This document shows, in pieces, positions 43,803 to 52,602 of a DNA stretch of 64,000 nt. Made by a program: the position numbers and the translations under genes. Below the pieces are notes generated by a model that saw only the letters and a list, made by a program, of their open reading frames with translations, searched no databases and was not told the DNA's origin. Origin of the DNA: Clostridiales bacterium (GTDB lineage: Bacteria > Bacillota > Clostridia > Christensenellales > Aristaeellaceae); contig SFHK01000009.1 in the NCBI GenBank assembly GCA_004556395.1, positions 8,916 through 72,915 on the forward strand, read 5' to 3'. Positions within the stretch are counted from its first letter, which is position 1, and every line of letters begins with the position of its first letter.

Positions 43803-45050
43803 ATGCCCGAAGACGCGAAACGCCGAAATTCCAGAAAGAAGAAAAAGCGGAAGGCCGCCAAAAAGCGCTCCTTCTTTCAATCCATATTCTCAGCCGTCAA
43901 GTACGTCGTTCTCTCCATCAACCGCTACACCACGCGCACCGACGACCGCGGGCCCGACCGCGAGTTTCATCTGGGGCGGCACAAGCTCACCTTCGTCGGC
44001 TTCATGGCGCTTCTGCTGGTGGTGCTGGTCGTAATTCTGCTGGCCTTTAACGGGCACTCGGTAAAGGTCGCCAACGAATCGATCATCGTCACCGGCCTGC
44101 CGGACGATTTCGAGGGCTACCGCATTCTGCACATCTCCGACCTTGCCGGAAAGAACTTCGGCGAGGGACAGTCCACGCTGATGCGCGTGATTGACAATCT
44201 GTCGTATAACGCGGTGGTGCTGACCGGCGACATGGTCGGCAAAAGCGGCGACCCGCAGCCGCTATACGACCTGATTGAGGCGCTCGGCACGCGCAGACCC
44301 GTTTACTTCATCGCCGGAGACAGCGACCCCGCGCCCCTGCGCACGGAAGCGCGCGACAATTCGCTCGGCACGATGACGCTCAATCAGATGGTGCTCAGCG
44401 ACTGGGTGCTGGGCGCGATCGAGCGCGGCGCCATCTATGTGGACTGCCCGCAGCGCATCACGAAGGGCTCCTCGACGCTCTGGCTGCTGCCGGACACGCT
44501 TCTGAACCTGAACGTCACCCAGACGCTCGACGAGCTCAAGGAAGAGGTTGAGCAGGAGACGGACAGCATGCTGATCGGCATTGAGGAAAGCTACGTGTCA
44601 CTCCCCTTCACCAACTACCGGATGAACGTCATGAGCAAGTCGGCGGCGCTGATTTCCTCCGTGTCCTCGCAGGATCTGATTCTCATGCTCTCGCACGAGG
44701 TGCCCACCGATTCCCAGCTGCTGGATTCGCAGAAGGCGCTGTCTTCGCAGGATATGAAGAGCTACTTCCTCTCGCCCGATCTGGTGCTCGGCGGCCATTA
44801 CTGCGGCGGCGAATGGAAGTTCCCGCCCTTCGGCGCGCTGTACATCAATTCGCGCACGCTCCCGCGCTACGGCTGGTTCCCGGATCAGAAGTACGTCGAG
44901 GGGCAGCGCACCGTCGGAAGCTCCATCGTGTACGTAACGCCCGGCCTCGGCACCAACGGCTCCACGCTTCTCGGCTTCCGCCTGCTGAATCCCCCGCGCG
45001 TTTCGCTGATCACCCTTACCGGCGAGCTCCCGTCGAGCCTGCTCAACTGA
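43803..45050 (+). CDS. Membrane-anchored metallophosphatase-like protein with degenerate active site
   Basis: 415 residues. Very basic N-terminus (KRRNSRKKKKRKAAKKR), one membrane helix (about 67-82), then an extracytoplasmic calcineurin-like domain of YkuE type. Motif order is kept, but ligands are lost: SDLH is SDLA, GNHD is GDSD, and GHTHGG is GHYCGG. GDMVG and LSHE remain. With three ligand positions changed, two-metal phosphoesterase activity is doubtful; a binding or regulatory pseudoenzyme is the better guess. SD GGGAAAGG precedes the ATG. Confidence 0.82.
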   Translation: MPEDAKRRNSRKKKKRKAAKKRSFFQSIFSAVKYVVLSINRYTTRTDDRGPDREFHLGRHKLTFVGFMALLLVVLVVILLAFNGHSVKVANESIIVTGLPDDFEGYRILHISDLAGKNFGEGQSTLMRVIDNLSYNAVVLTGDMVGKSGDPQPLYDLIEALGTRRPVYFIAGDSDPAPLRTEARDNSLGTMTLNQMVLSDWVLGAIERGAIYVDCPQRITKGSSTLWLLPDTLLNLNVTQTLDELKEEVEQETDSMLIGIEESYVSLPFTNYRMNVMSKSAALISSVSSQDLILMLSHEVPTDSQLLDSQKALSSQDMKSYFLSPDLVLGGHYCGGEWKFPPFGALYINSRTLPRYGWFPDQKYVEGQRTVGSSIVYVTPGLGTNGSTLLGFRLLNPPRVSLITLTGELPSSLLN

Positions 45051-45067
45051 TCTGCTGCACACAGAAG

Positions 45068-45112
45068 GCGGCTTCCTCCACAATCCTCGCGATTGGGCGG
45101 AAGCCGCTTTTG
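45068..45112 (+). terminator. Terminator of the metallophosphatase-like gene
   Basis: GCGGCTTCC (45068-45076) / GGAAGCCGC (45099-45107), then TTTTG. Confidence 0.8.
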
Positions 45113-45198
45113 CGCAGCTCAGTCTTCTCCATCATCTGTGAAAATGGGATTTGAAGCCAAAAACAAAACGGACGACAACCATCCGTTGCCGTCGCGTA

Positions 45199-45271
45199 TG
45201 ACTCATCGGGGATTCGAACCCCGGACACCCTGATTAAAAGTCAGGTGCTCTACCGACTGAGCTAATGAATC
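45199..45271 (-). tRNA. tRNA-Lys (TTT)
   Basis: 73 bases; acceptor stem GATTCAT/ATGAGTC with one G-T pair, anticodon loop CTTTTAA between CCTGA and TCAGG, T-arm GGGGTTCGAATCCCC. No encoded CCA. Confidence 0.95.
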
Positions 45272-45276
45272 AAGTC

Positions 45277-45349
45277 CTGGGGTGGCTGGGATCGAACCAG
45301 CGAATGCGGGAGTCAAAGCCCCGTGCCTTAACCGCTTGGCTACACCCCA
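45277..45349 (-). tRNA. tRNA-Gln (TTG)
   Basis: 73 bases; acceptor TGGGGTG/CACCCCA, anticodon loop CTTTGAC, T-arm GCTGGTTCGATCCCAGC. The TGGGGT start is typical of tRNA-Gln. Confidence 0.94.
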
Positions 45350-45371
45350 GCGCATTTTGATAAAAGAAAGA

Positions 45372-45447
45372 GGGTGAATAGTGGGTCTCGAACCCACGAC
45401 CTCCAGGGCCACAACCTGGCACTCTAACCAACTGAGCTATATCCACC
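45372..45447 (-). tRNA. tRNA-His (GTG)
   Basis: 76 bases including the extra 5' G; acceptor GGTGGATA/TATTCACC, anticodon loop TTGTGGC between CCAGG and CCTGG, T-arm GTGGGTTCGAGACCCAC. Confidence 0.95.
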
Positions 45448-45455
45448 ATACTCTA

Positions 45456-45529
<74 letters not shown>

Positions 45530-45576
45530 AAACCAAATTCGCGGCTCGAAAGCGGAATTCCCGCTGACAGGACAGT

Positions 45577-45605
45577 ATTATATCACCCCGAGATTGCTTT
45601 GTCTA
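45577..45605 (-). promoter_or_regulatory. Promoter of the tRNA cluster
   Basis: Minus strand TAGACA (45605-45600), 17-base spacer, TGA-TATAAT (45582-45577), about 47 bases before tRNA-Arg. Confidence 0.8.
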
Positions 45606-45740
45606 TAGGATTTTCCACATTTGACAATTTCTTTACCTTTCACCGTCTGTCTGCTTCGAAAAGCGAACATTTTTCGCTTTGCGCGTTCGAATTAACGGCA
45701 ATATGCTTATTTGCGCCGCCAGTTTGTGGTATCCTACGTA

Positions 45741-45755
45741 TGTGCGATACGCACA
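45741..45755 (+). promoter_or_regulatory. Palindrome in the 5' region of the PhnD-like gene
   Basis: Perfect inverted repeat TGTGCG-ATA-CGCACA, 24 bases before the ATG. It could be an operator or an mRNA hairpin next to the SD. No clear promoter could be fixed; TTATTT/TATCCT at 17 bases is weak. Confidence 0.45.
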
Positions 45756-45778
45756 GAACATAAGGGAGGAAAACCGAA

Positions 45779-46831
45779 ATGAAGAAGATCGTTGCTCTGC
45801 TTTTGGTCGTTCTCATGAGCCTCACCTGCTTTGCCATGGCCGAAACCGCGCCGGTAAAGATGGACAAGCTCACCCTCGAATTCGTTCCCTCCAAGGATGC
45901 CGACGTCATCATCACCGGCACCAAGAACCTGCCCGAGCTGCTGCAGGCTGCTCTTCTGGAGCAGGGCTATGACGTAGGCGAGATCGATATCACCGTCGGT
46001 ACTTCCTACGAAGCGACCGGCGAAGCCATGGCGGCTGGCGCCATCGACGTCGGCTGGCTGCCCGGCGGCACCTACGCCGTGTACTCCAAGGATCACGAGG
46101 TTTCCGTCATCCTGACCGCGACCCGTGACGGCCTGTCCAACGACAGCACCAACCCCGCCGACTGGAACGGCATCGCCAACAAGACCCTGCCCGTGCCGGA
46201 GAATCAGGTTGGCTTCTATCGCTCCCTGATCTACGCCACGCCCTCCCCGTACGGCAAGGTGCTGGCTGAGAAGGTCAACAACGGCGAAGCACTCACCTGG
46301 GAAGACCTCGACAAGGCGAGCTGGGCGGTTCTGAAGACCTCTTCCTCCGCCGGCTACATCTACCCCACCATCTGGCTGATGGACAACTACGGCAAGAAGA
46401 TCACCGATCTCACCACTGTCGCCACCCTGTCCGGCTACGGCGAAGCCTTCGCGCAGGCCGCTGCTGAGTCCGTTGACGTCATCGTGTGCTACGCGGACGG
46501 CCGTCGTGACTACGAAGAAGCCTGGAAGCTGCCCGTAACCGAAACCGCGAAGAATAACATCACCGGCTTCGGCCGCACCGGCGAAATCTGGGACGAAGTG
46601 AACGTCATCGGCGTGACCGGCGGCATCTACAATGATACCGTGTCCATCACCACCGCGAAGCCCGAGATCAACAATCCCCAGTTCATCGAGGCGCTGCAGA
46701 ACGCCCTGATCAACGTGATCAACACCGAAGAGGGGCACGAAATCTTCTCCGTCTACAGCCACACCGGTTACGTGAAGGCCGTGGATTCCGATTACGATTT
46801 CGCCCGCAAGGCGCTGGAGTACGTTCAGTAA
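45779..46831 (+). CDS. PhnD-like phosphate/phosphonate-type solute-binding protein
   Basis: 350 residues. Type I signal peptide MKKIVALLLVVLMSLTCFAMA-E with no lipobox at the cleavage site. The mature part fits PhnD/SsuA-type binding proteins: LTLEFVPSKDADVI opening, GTSYEATGEAMAAGAIDVGWLPGGTYA with the usual ligand-adjacent Tyr, then SSAGYIYPTIWL and GYGEAFAQAAAESVDVIVCYADG. Such proteins bind phosphonate, phosphite or similar oxyanions. It is alone: no ATPase or permease gene lies beside it, and a terminator follows. SD GGGAGG lies nine bases before the ATG. Confidence 0.85.
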   Translation: MKKIVALLLVVLMSLTCFAMAETAPVKMDKLTLEFVPSKDADVIITGTKNLPELLQAALLEQGYDVGEIDITVGTSYEATGEAMAAGAIDVGWLPGGTYAVYSKDHEVSVILTATRDGLSNDSTNPADWNGIANKTLPVPENQVGFYRSLIYATPSPYGKVLAEKVNNGEALTWEDLDKASWAVLKTSSSAGYIYPTIWLMDNYGKKITDLTTVATLSGYGEAFAQAAAESVDVIVCYADGRRDYEEAWKLPVTETAKNNITGFGRTGEIWDEVNVIGVTGGIYNDTVSITTAKPEINNPQFIEALQNALINVINTEEGHEIFSVYSHTGYVKAVDSDYDFARKALEYVQ

Positions 46832-46852
46832 TTGAGCTTCTGAATCCATGCA

Positions 46853-46890
46853 AAAACCCGCCGCTTTCCTTCGAAGGCAGCGGGTTTTCC
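46853..46890 (+). terminator. Terminator of the PhnD-like gene
   Basis: AAAACCCGC (46853-46861) / GCGGGTTTT (46880-46888). Confidence 0.78.
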
Positions 46891-46898
46891 ATTCGCGT

Positions 46899-47054
46899 TC
46901 AGCGTTTCCTCATTCCCTCAACAACGGCCGTCACGGCCACGGCAATCAGCGCCAGATAACCGATCGCGCCCAGGATCTTCAGCGAAAAGAAAAGATGTCC
47001 GATAATTCCAATCAGCGCAACCGCGCACAGCGCGGCGTACACCCATCTGTTCAT
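46899..47054 (-). CDS. Small two-helix membrane protein
   Basis: 51 residues, ATG at 47054 behind AAGGGGGA at seven bases, stop TGA at 46899. The translation is almost entirely hydrophobic: helix 1 about 5-23 (VYAALCAVALIGIIGHLFF), helix 2 about 27-45 (ILGAIGYLALIAVAVTAVV), ending EGMRKR. Basic C-terminus suggests both ends are cytoplasmic or a hairpin. No family recognised. It lies head-to-tail upstream-free between metK and the PhnD-like gene. Function unknown; a short membrane protein or toxin-like peptide is possible. Confidence 0.6.
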   Translation of the reverse strand: MNRWVYAALCAVALIGIIGHLFFSLKILGAIGYLALIAVAVTAVVEGMRKR

Positions 47055-47152
47055 TTACAATCCCCCTTTTTCATAGTATACACGCTTCCGTGGATTGCGT
47101 ATGCGCAAGCGCCCGCTGCCGCAATGGCCGACGGGCGCTTTTGTATTCACGC

Positions 47153-48316
47153 TCAGGCGTTCTTGAGCTTGTCCACGCAGTCCAGCTTTTCCCACGTGAG
47201 ATCGAGATCGTCGCGGCCAAAGTGACCATACGTCGCAACCTTCTGATAAATCGGACGTCGCAGGTCAAGGCGCTCGATAATGGCAGCCGGACGGAAATCG
47301 AAGGTCTTTTCGATCAGCGCCGCCAGCTCCTCGTCGCTCTTAACGCCCGTGCCGAACGTGTCCACCATGATAGACACCGGGTGCGCCACGCCGATGGCAT
47401 ACGCCAGCTGAATCTCGCACTTCTTCGCAAGACCCGCCGCGACGAGGTTCTTCGCCGCGTGACGCGCCGCGTACGCCGCGCTTCTGTCCACCTTCGTGGG
47501 ATCCTTGCCGGAGAACGCTCCGCCGCCGTGACGGCCCATGCCGCCGTAGGTGTCAACGATGAGCTTACGTCCGGTCAGGCCGCTGTCGCCCTGCGGGCCG
47601 CCGACGACGAAGCGTCCGGTCGGATTGATCAGGAAGCGGGTATTTTCGTCGATCAGCTCGGCGGGAATGACCTTCTTGATCACGAGCTCGATCATGTCCT
47701 TCTCAATCTGCTCATGCGTGACATCGGGCGCATGCTGGGTGGACAGAACCACAGTGTCCACGCGCACGGGCTTGTCGCCGTCGTATTCAACGGTCACCTG
47801 CGCCTTGCCGTCGGGACGCATGTAATTCACAAGACCGCTCTTGCGCACCTCCGCCATGCGGCGCGTGATGCGATGCGCCAGCGCGATGGGCATGGGCATG
47901 TACTCGGGCGTTTCGTCGCAGGCATAGCCGAACATCATGCCCTGATCGCCCGCGCCAGTTTCCATGGCGTTGCTCTCGCGCCCTTCCAGCGCGTTGTTCA
48001 CGCCCATGGCGATGTCCGGGCTCTGCTCGTCCACGCACACCAGAACGGCGCAGGAGGAGCCGTCAAAGCCGTATTTCGCGCGGTCGTAGCCGATTTCAAG
48101 CACCTTGCGGCGCGCGATGCCGGCAATGTCCACGAAGCAGCTCGTGCTGATTTCGCCCATGACCATGATCTGACCGGTGGTCACCGTGCATTCGCACGCC
48201 ACGTGCGCCGTCGGATCCTTCTCAAGGATCGCGTCGAGCACCGCGTCGGAGATCTGATCGCAGATTTTATCGGGATGTCCTTCGGTTACGGATTCAGAGG
48301 AGAACAGTTTACGCAT
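47153..48316 (-). CDS. metK: S-adenosylmethionine synthetase
   Basis: 387 residues, full length. It makes SAM from ATP and methionine. Signature sequences FSSESVTEGHPDKICDQISDA, GAGDQGMMFGYA and GGGAFSGKDPTKVDRSAAY are all present, with K and D residues binding ATP phosphates and Mg. It is preceded by a SAM-I riboswitch with terminator, so the product represses its own gene. SD GAAAGGAA lies before the ATG. Confidence 0.98.
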   Translation of the reverse strand: MRKLFSSESVTEGHPDKICDQISDAVLDAILEKDPTAHVACECTVTTGQIMVMGEISTSCFVDIAGIARRKVLEIGYDRAKYGFDGSSCAVLVCVDEQSPDIAMGVNNALEGRESNAMETGAGDQGMMFGYACDETPEYMPMPIALAHRITRRMAEVRKSGLVNYMRPDGKAQVTVEYDGDKPVRVDTVVLSTQHAPDVTHEQIEKDMIELVIKKVIPAELIDENTRFLINPTGRFVVGGPQGDSGLTGRKLIVDTYGGMGRHGGGAFSGKDPTKVDRSAAYAARHAAKNLVAAGLAKKCEIQLAYAIGVAHPVSIMVDTFGTGVKSDEELAALIEKTFDFRPAAIIERLDLRRPIYQKVATYGHFGRDDLDLTWEKLDCVDKLKNA

Positions 48317-48351
48317 GTCTTCTTTCCTTTCAGCGCCCTACGGCGCGCACA

Positions 48352-48386
48352 ATGTAAAACGAACTCGCCATTCACACAGCGAGTCC
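48352..48386 (-). terminator. Riboswitch-controlled terminator of metK
   Basis: Minus strand ACTCGC (48384-48379) / GCGAGT (48368-48363), then TCGTTTTAC. Confidence 0.75.
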
Positions 48387-48414
48387 GCAAACAAAAGCTT
48401 CTGTTTTCGCGCCC

Positions 48415-48512
48415 GCCTCATCTTCCGGCGCAAGCGCCGCGGGAATTGGCACCGGATTCTCACCGGTTGCCGGGTTTCATCGGGCCCGTCCCTCAACCAC
48501 TCTGGATAAGGC
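48415..48512 (-). promoter_or_regulatory. SAM-I (S-box) riboswitch
   Basis: Minus strand begins GCCTTATC (48512-48505) pairing with GATGAGGC (48422-48415) as P1. Inside are AGAGTGGTTGAGGGAC, GGCCCGATGAAACCCGGCAA (SAM-I core), and GGTGCCAATTCC. SAM binding is known to favour the downstream terminator, shutting off metK when SAM is plentiful. Confidence 0.96.
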
Positions 48513-48530
48513 AAATCCATTCGATTGTCT

Positions 48531-48559
48531 ATTATAAGCGGGCCTTTCGCGCCATACAA
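48531..48559 (-). promoter_or_regulatory. metK promoter
   Basis: Minus strand TTGTAT (48559-48554), 17-base spacer, TATAAT (48536-48531), just upstream of the riboswitch. Confidence 0.75.
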
Positions 48560-48582
48560 GCATTTTTCTGTAAATTCACGTT

Positions 48583-50238
48583 CTACTGTTCTACAGTTAT
48601 ACCCTCCGGCGCGTCGATCTTCACGCGCACGCTTCCGTCCGGCTGGCGTTCCGCTTCGACCCGAAGCAATCCCTTCGGCGTGGGCACGGTTCCCTTCGCA
48701 TAGCGGAGACCGCCCAGCTGCGGACGAGCGCGCACACGCTCGAAGCCCGGCTCCAGCGGCTTCACGCCCAGCACATAGCGGAGCAGGAACGTCGCCGGGC
48801 CGCTCGACCAGCCGTGGCACAGGCTGTGCCGGAAACCCTTGTAGCAATACGCGCCGAAATCGCCGTGAATATCCTTCTTGCCCTCGGGCACGATCTCGTC
48901 GATCGGCGCGGCGTTTTGCATCCAGTCGACCGAGAAATCCTCCCAGAACGTCGTCGCGCCCATTTGAAGCATGCCGCCCCAGAACGCGCGCATATCGTCC
49001 AGCGCGCCCTGCACGTCGCCGTCCAGCGCCCGCGCTTCCATGATATAGCCGCCCATGAAGCAGGAATAGCCCCGCGCCCCATCCTTCGCCAGCCGTTCGG
49101 AGTTGATCGCATGCGCGTCCGCCGTGCCTGCGATGGACAGAATCGCCGCCGCGGCCTTGCTCCCGGAGGGCTCCGTGCCGTGCTTCTGCATGCGCCGTGC
49201 CGTCTCCGCGCAGGTTTCCGACAGCGCCTTCTCGCCGAGCACGGCCAGCATGCGCGCCGCGTCGTCCAGCGCCAGCTTCAAAAGCCCCTGCATGCCCTCG
49301 TGCGAAGCCGCCTTGTCCTCGCTGGTCGGCCAGTCGAGGAACTTCCCGGGCATCTGCTCACAGCCCGTCTCGTCTACCAAGTTCACCAGCCTCCGCGCCA
49401 GCGCCGTCAGGTATTCCCGCTGCTTTTTGAGATAGGTTTCGTCGGCGGTATACAGATACCAGTCGTGATTGACGATTACCCACCACAGCGAGTAGCTCGG
49501 CATGTTGTTCATCCACCCGGTCACCGGCGTGTGCGACTTCAGGAAATCGAGGGACTTCGTGACCACATCCTGGCCGCCGAACAGATTCAGGATCGTCAGC
49601 ACCTCGGTGTGCATATCGCCCATCCATACAAGGCGGTCGCGCTTGATGCCGTCCCACAGGTAGTTCTGCATGCACAGATGCGTGGTTCGCGCCGCGGTTT
49701 CAAAGATGCGGTTCACAAGCGCGTCGTCGCATTCAAAGCTGCCCAGCCGCGCAAGGTCTCTTTCAATCCGCACGCCCTGCACCGCGTGCAGCTGCAAACA
49801 GCCCTCGTCTTCCAGCTCGATATACGCAAAGCGGAAGCCGGACTCGTTGCTCTCGCGCGTGCTCAGCGCGCCCAGCGCGTACACGCGGTCGCGCTCGGCG
49901 TGGTCGTTGCACGCGCCCTTCCAGCCCAGCGGAGCCAACGCCTCGGACGCCGACTCGCCGAAGCGCACGCGCACGTTCACCGTCTGAACGGCTCCGTTCA
50001 CCAGTTCCGTGGTGATGCGCAGCGTACCGTGAAACTCCGCGCCGAAGTCGAGCAGCACAGCGGCATGCGCGTCCGCCCGGCTCATGAGCGTACAGCCGTC
50101 GTAGTGCCCCAGATACGCCTCACCCTGCTTATCTTCCAGCAGCGCCTGCGCGTTTTCCACGTTTCCCCACGTCTTCACCACGCGCACGGGCAGAATTCGC
50201 CTGCGAACGCGTTCGTCATTCTCGGTTGCGTATCTCAT
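48583..50238 (-). CDS. GH78-like alpha-L-rhamnosidase family protein
   Basis: 551 residues from the ATG at 50238 (GGAGG six bases before). Short beta-rich N-terminal domain, then an (alpha/alpha)6 barrel. Diagnostic GH78 segment WDGIKRDRLVWMGDMHTEV (about 200-220) with conserved Asp/Glu acid residues, then ATTFWEDFSVDW and GFRHSLCHGWSSGPATFL near the end, and a C-terminal beta domain. No signal peptide, so cytoplasmic. The usual extra carbohydrate-binding N-domains of larger GH78 enzymes are missing. It likely removes alpha-L-rhamnose from imported oligosaccharides. It diverges from the GH2 gene. Confidence 0.85.
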   Translation of the reverse strand: MRYATENDERVRRRILPVRVVKTWGNVENAQALLEDKQGEAYLGHYDGCTLMSRADAHAAVLLDFGAEFHGTLRITTELVNGAVQTVNVRVRFGESASEALAPLGWKGACNDHAERDRVYALGALSTRESNESGFRFAYIELEDEGCLQLHAVQGVRIERDLARLGSFECDDALVNRIFETAARTTHLCMQNYLWDGIKRDRLVWMGDMHTEVLTILNLFGGQDVVTKSLDFLKSHTPVTGWMNNMPSYSLWWVIVNHDWYLYTADETYLKKQREYLTALARRLVNLVDETGCEQMPGKFLDWPTSEDKAASHEGMQGLLKLALDDAARMLAVLGEKALSETCAETARRMQKHGTEPSGSKAAAAILSIAGTADAHAINSERLAKDGARGYSCFMGGYIMEARALDGDVQGALDDMRAFWGGMLQMGATTFWEDFSVDWMQNAAPIDEIVPEGKKDIHGDFGAYCYKGFRHSLCHGWSSGPATFLLRYVLGVKPLEPGFERVRARPQLGGLRYAKGTVPTPKGLLRVEAERQPDGSVRVKIDAPEGITVEQ

Positions 50239-50318
50239 ATTCATCCTCCACAATGATGATTTTCGCCATTTCGCCTTTGGGACAGAATTTCCCGCTATGC
50301 AAATTCATCCCCTTCGTG

Positions 50319-50324
50319 TATAAT
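50319..50324 (+). promoter_or_regulatory. Minus-10 of the GH2 gene promoter
   Basis: TATAAT, 43 bases before the TTG start; no good minus-35 at 16-18 bases, so an activator may be needed. Confidence 0.4.
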
Positions 50325-50366
50325 ACCAGTGCATTCCCTTAATGTCAATCGCAAGGAGGGCTATTC

Positions 50367-52601
50367 TTGAATCTTTCTCTGAACGGCGAATGGGCGCTTC
50401 GCGGACGCTCGCCGCAGGGCGAAACGCTTTCCCTCACGGCGCAGGTGCCCGGCAACGTGGAGCTGGATCTTTTCCGCGCCGAAATCGAGCCCGACCCGTA
50501 TTACGGCGCATACGAATACCTTTATAAGCCCTATGAATACTGGGACTGGACGTTTGAAAAGACGATTTTCGTGCCCGAAGCCTTTGCCGCGCGCCCGGCG
50601 CGCCTCTGCTTTGAGGGGCTGAACTGCATCGCCGACGTGTTTGTGAACGGCGAAAAGATCGGCCATTCGGAAAACGCGCTCATTCCGCACGTCTTCCCCT
50701 GCGGAAGCGCCCTGCGCCCGGGCAGTGAAAACGTCGTTCGCGTCGAAATCCATTCGGCGCTTCTGCATGCCGCGCGGCAGGATTTCCCCGTTCATGCCTG
50801 CGGCGGCGAGCGCAGCGACGAATACGTTCGCCTGCGCATGCCCCCGCATTCCTTCGGCTGGGACATCACGCCCCGCTTCCCGTCGGCCGGCATGTGGCGC
50901 GGCGTGACGCTGGAAATCGTGCCGAAAACGGAGCTTACGCAGACCTATTACGTCACCCGCAGCGTCAATGAGCGCCGCGCAGAGGTTCTGTTTAAATACC
51001 GCTTCCGCACCGAGGAAACGAATTTCCGCGGCATGCGCGTGCGCATCTATCTGGATGGCCAGATGGTCGCGGACGACCCCGTGCGCTTTGTGAGCGGAGA
51101 AGGCAGCTTCGCCGTTTCGAACCCGCGCCTGTGGTGGCCTCGCGGCTATGGCGAGGCCAATCTGTACGAGGTGCGCATGGAGCTTCTGAAGGACGGCGAG
51201 GTGGTTTCCTCCCGCAGCGAACGAATCGGCCTGCGCACGGTGGACATTCGCCACAAAATGGCGCCGGGCGACGAGGGCGAGTTCCTGATCACGGTAAACG
51301 GCTGTCCCATCCTCGCCAAGGGCTCAAACTGGGTGCCGATGGACGCGTTCCACAGCCGGGACGCGGAGCGCTACGATCGTGCCGTAGAACTGTTTGCGGA
51401 AGCCGGCTGCAACATCATGCGCCTGTGGGGAGGCAACGTGTATGAGGATCACCGCCTGTTCGACCTGTGCGACGAAAAAGGCATCATGGTCTGGCACGAT
51501 TTCTGCATGGCCTGCGCGCTGTATCCGCAGTCGCCGGACTTCCTGCAGCTGATGTATGAGGAAGCATCCGTCATCATTCGCCGCCTGCGCAACCACGCGA
51601 GCATCATCCTCTGGGCGGGCGACAACGAGGTTGACGCGGCCTACACGTGGCACGGTATCTCGCCCGCCGAAAACCGCTACAACGCCGTCACCCGCGAAGC
51701 GCTCCCCTGCGCCGTTCGCGAAAACGACCCGCACCGCCTGTTCCTGCCGTCCTCGCCGTATATCGACGGCGGCGTCGCGCCGCATCTGGTGCCCGAGCAG
51801 CATAACTGGGGCCCGCGCGCGTACTTCAAGGACGACTTCTACAAGCAGAACCCGGCGCATTTCGTCTCCGAATGCGGCTATCACGGCTGCCCCGCGCCCG
51901 AATCGCTGAAGAAGTTCATTCCGGAAGCCGAGCTGTGGCCGATGCGCATGGACGGCGCGTGGGCGGCGCACAACAGCGATTACCTGCTGGAGGGCTTCCG
52001 CCGCGGCTACGACCGCAACGAGCTGATGGCCAATCAGGTTCGCATTCTGTTCGGCTCCGTGCCCGACACGCTGGACGAATTCGCGCTGCTTTCGCAGATC
52101 ACGCAGGCGGAGGCGTTCAAGTTCTTCATTGAAAACACGCGCATTCGCAAATGGCGGCGCACCGGCATCATCTGGTGGAACATGATCGACTGCTGGCCGC
52201 AGATTTCGGACGCCGTCGTCGACTGGTATTACACGAAGAAGCTGGCGTTTGACGTGATCGCGCGCATTCAGGTGCCGGTATGCGTGATGCTGGACGAGCT
52301 TGAGGCGTGGTCGCACCGCGTCATCCTCGGAAACGACAGCCGCGAGGGCGGCACGGTTCAGTACCGCCTGATCGACGCGGACACGAACGAAGTCCTGCTT
52401 GAGGGCGAGCGCGAATCACCCGCCAACGAGAATATCGAGCTGGGCGAAATTCGCGTCTTCGCCGGACAGCAGCGCATGATTCTCATCGAGTGGGCGTACG
52501 GCGGCAAGCGCTATACCAACCACTACATGACCGGCTTCCCCTCCTTCCGCGCGGAGGACGCCCGCCGGTGGTACGCGCGGCTGAAGGAATGGAGTAAATA
52601 A
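50367..52601 (+). CDS. GH2-family beta-mannosidase-like glycoside hydrolase
   Basis: 744 residues from a TTG start at 50367 with AAGGAGG seven bases before. N-terminal sugar-binding jelly roll (LNGEWALRGRSP... ENVVRVEIHSAL), Ig-like domain, then the GH2 TIM barrel with GSNWVPMDAFHSR, WAGDNEVD (acid/base Glu) and FVSECGYHGCP (nucleophile Glu). The opening VPGNVELDLFRAEIEPDPYYGAYEYLY is typical of beta-mannosidases. No signal peptide. It hydrolyses terminal beta-mannosides or related sugars in the cytoplasm. The DmpA gene follows after two bases. Confidence 0.9.
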   Translation: MNLSLNGEWALRGRSPQGETLSLTAQVPGNVELDLFRAEIEPDPYYGAYEYLYKPYEYWDWTFEKTIFVPEAFAARPARLCFEGLNCIADVFVNGEKIGHSENALIPHVFPCGSALRPGSENVVRVEIHSALLHAARQDFPVHACGGERSDEYVRLRMPPHSFGWDITPRFPSAGMWRGVTLEIVPKTELTQTYYVTRSVNERRAEVLFKYRFRTEETNFRGMRVRIYLDGQMVADDPVRFVSGEGSFAVSNPRLWWPRGYGEANLYEVRMELLKDGEVVSSRSERIGLRTVDIRHKMAPGDEGEFLITVNGCPILAKGSNWVPMDAFHSRDAERYDRAVELFAEAGCNIMRLWGGNVYEDHRLFDLCDEKGIMVWHDFCMACALYPQSPDFLQLMYEEASVIIRRLRNHASIILWAGDNEVDAAYTWHGISPAENRYNAVTREALPCAVRENDPHRLFLPSSPYIDGGVAPHLVPEQHNWGPRAYFKDDFYKQNPAHFVSECGYHGCPAPESLKKFIPEAELWPMRMDGAWAAHNSDYLLEGFRRGYDRNELMANQVRILFGSVPDTLDEFALLSQITQAEAFKFFIENTRIRKWRRTGIIWWNMIDCWPQISDAVVDWYYTKKLAFDVIARIQVPVCVMLDELEAWSHRVILGNDSREGGTVQYRLIDADTNEVLLEGERESPANENIELGEIRVFAGQQRMILIEWAYGGKRYTNHYMTGFPSFRAEDARRWYARLKEWSK

Positions 52602-52602
52602 G

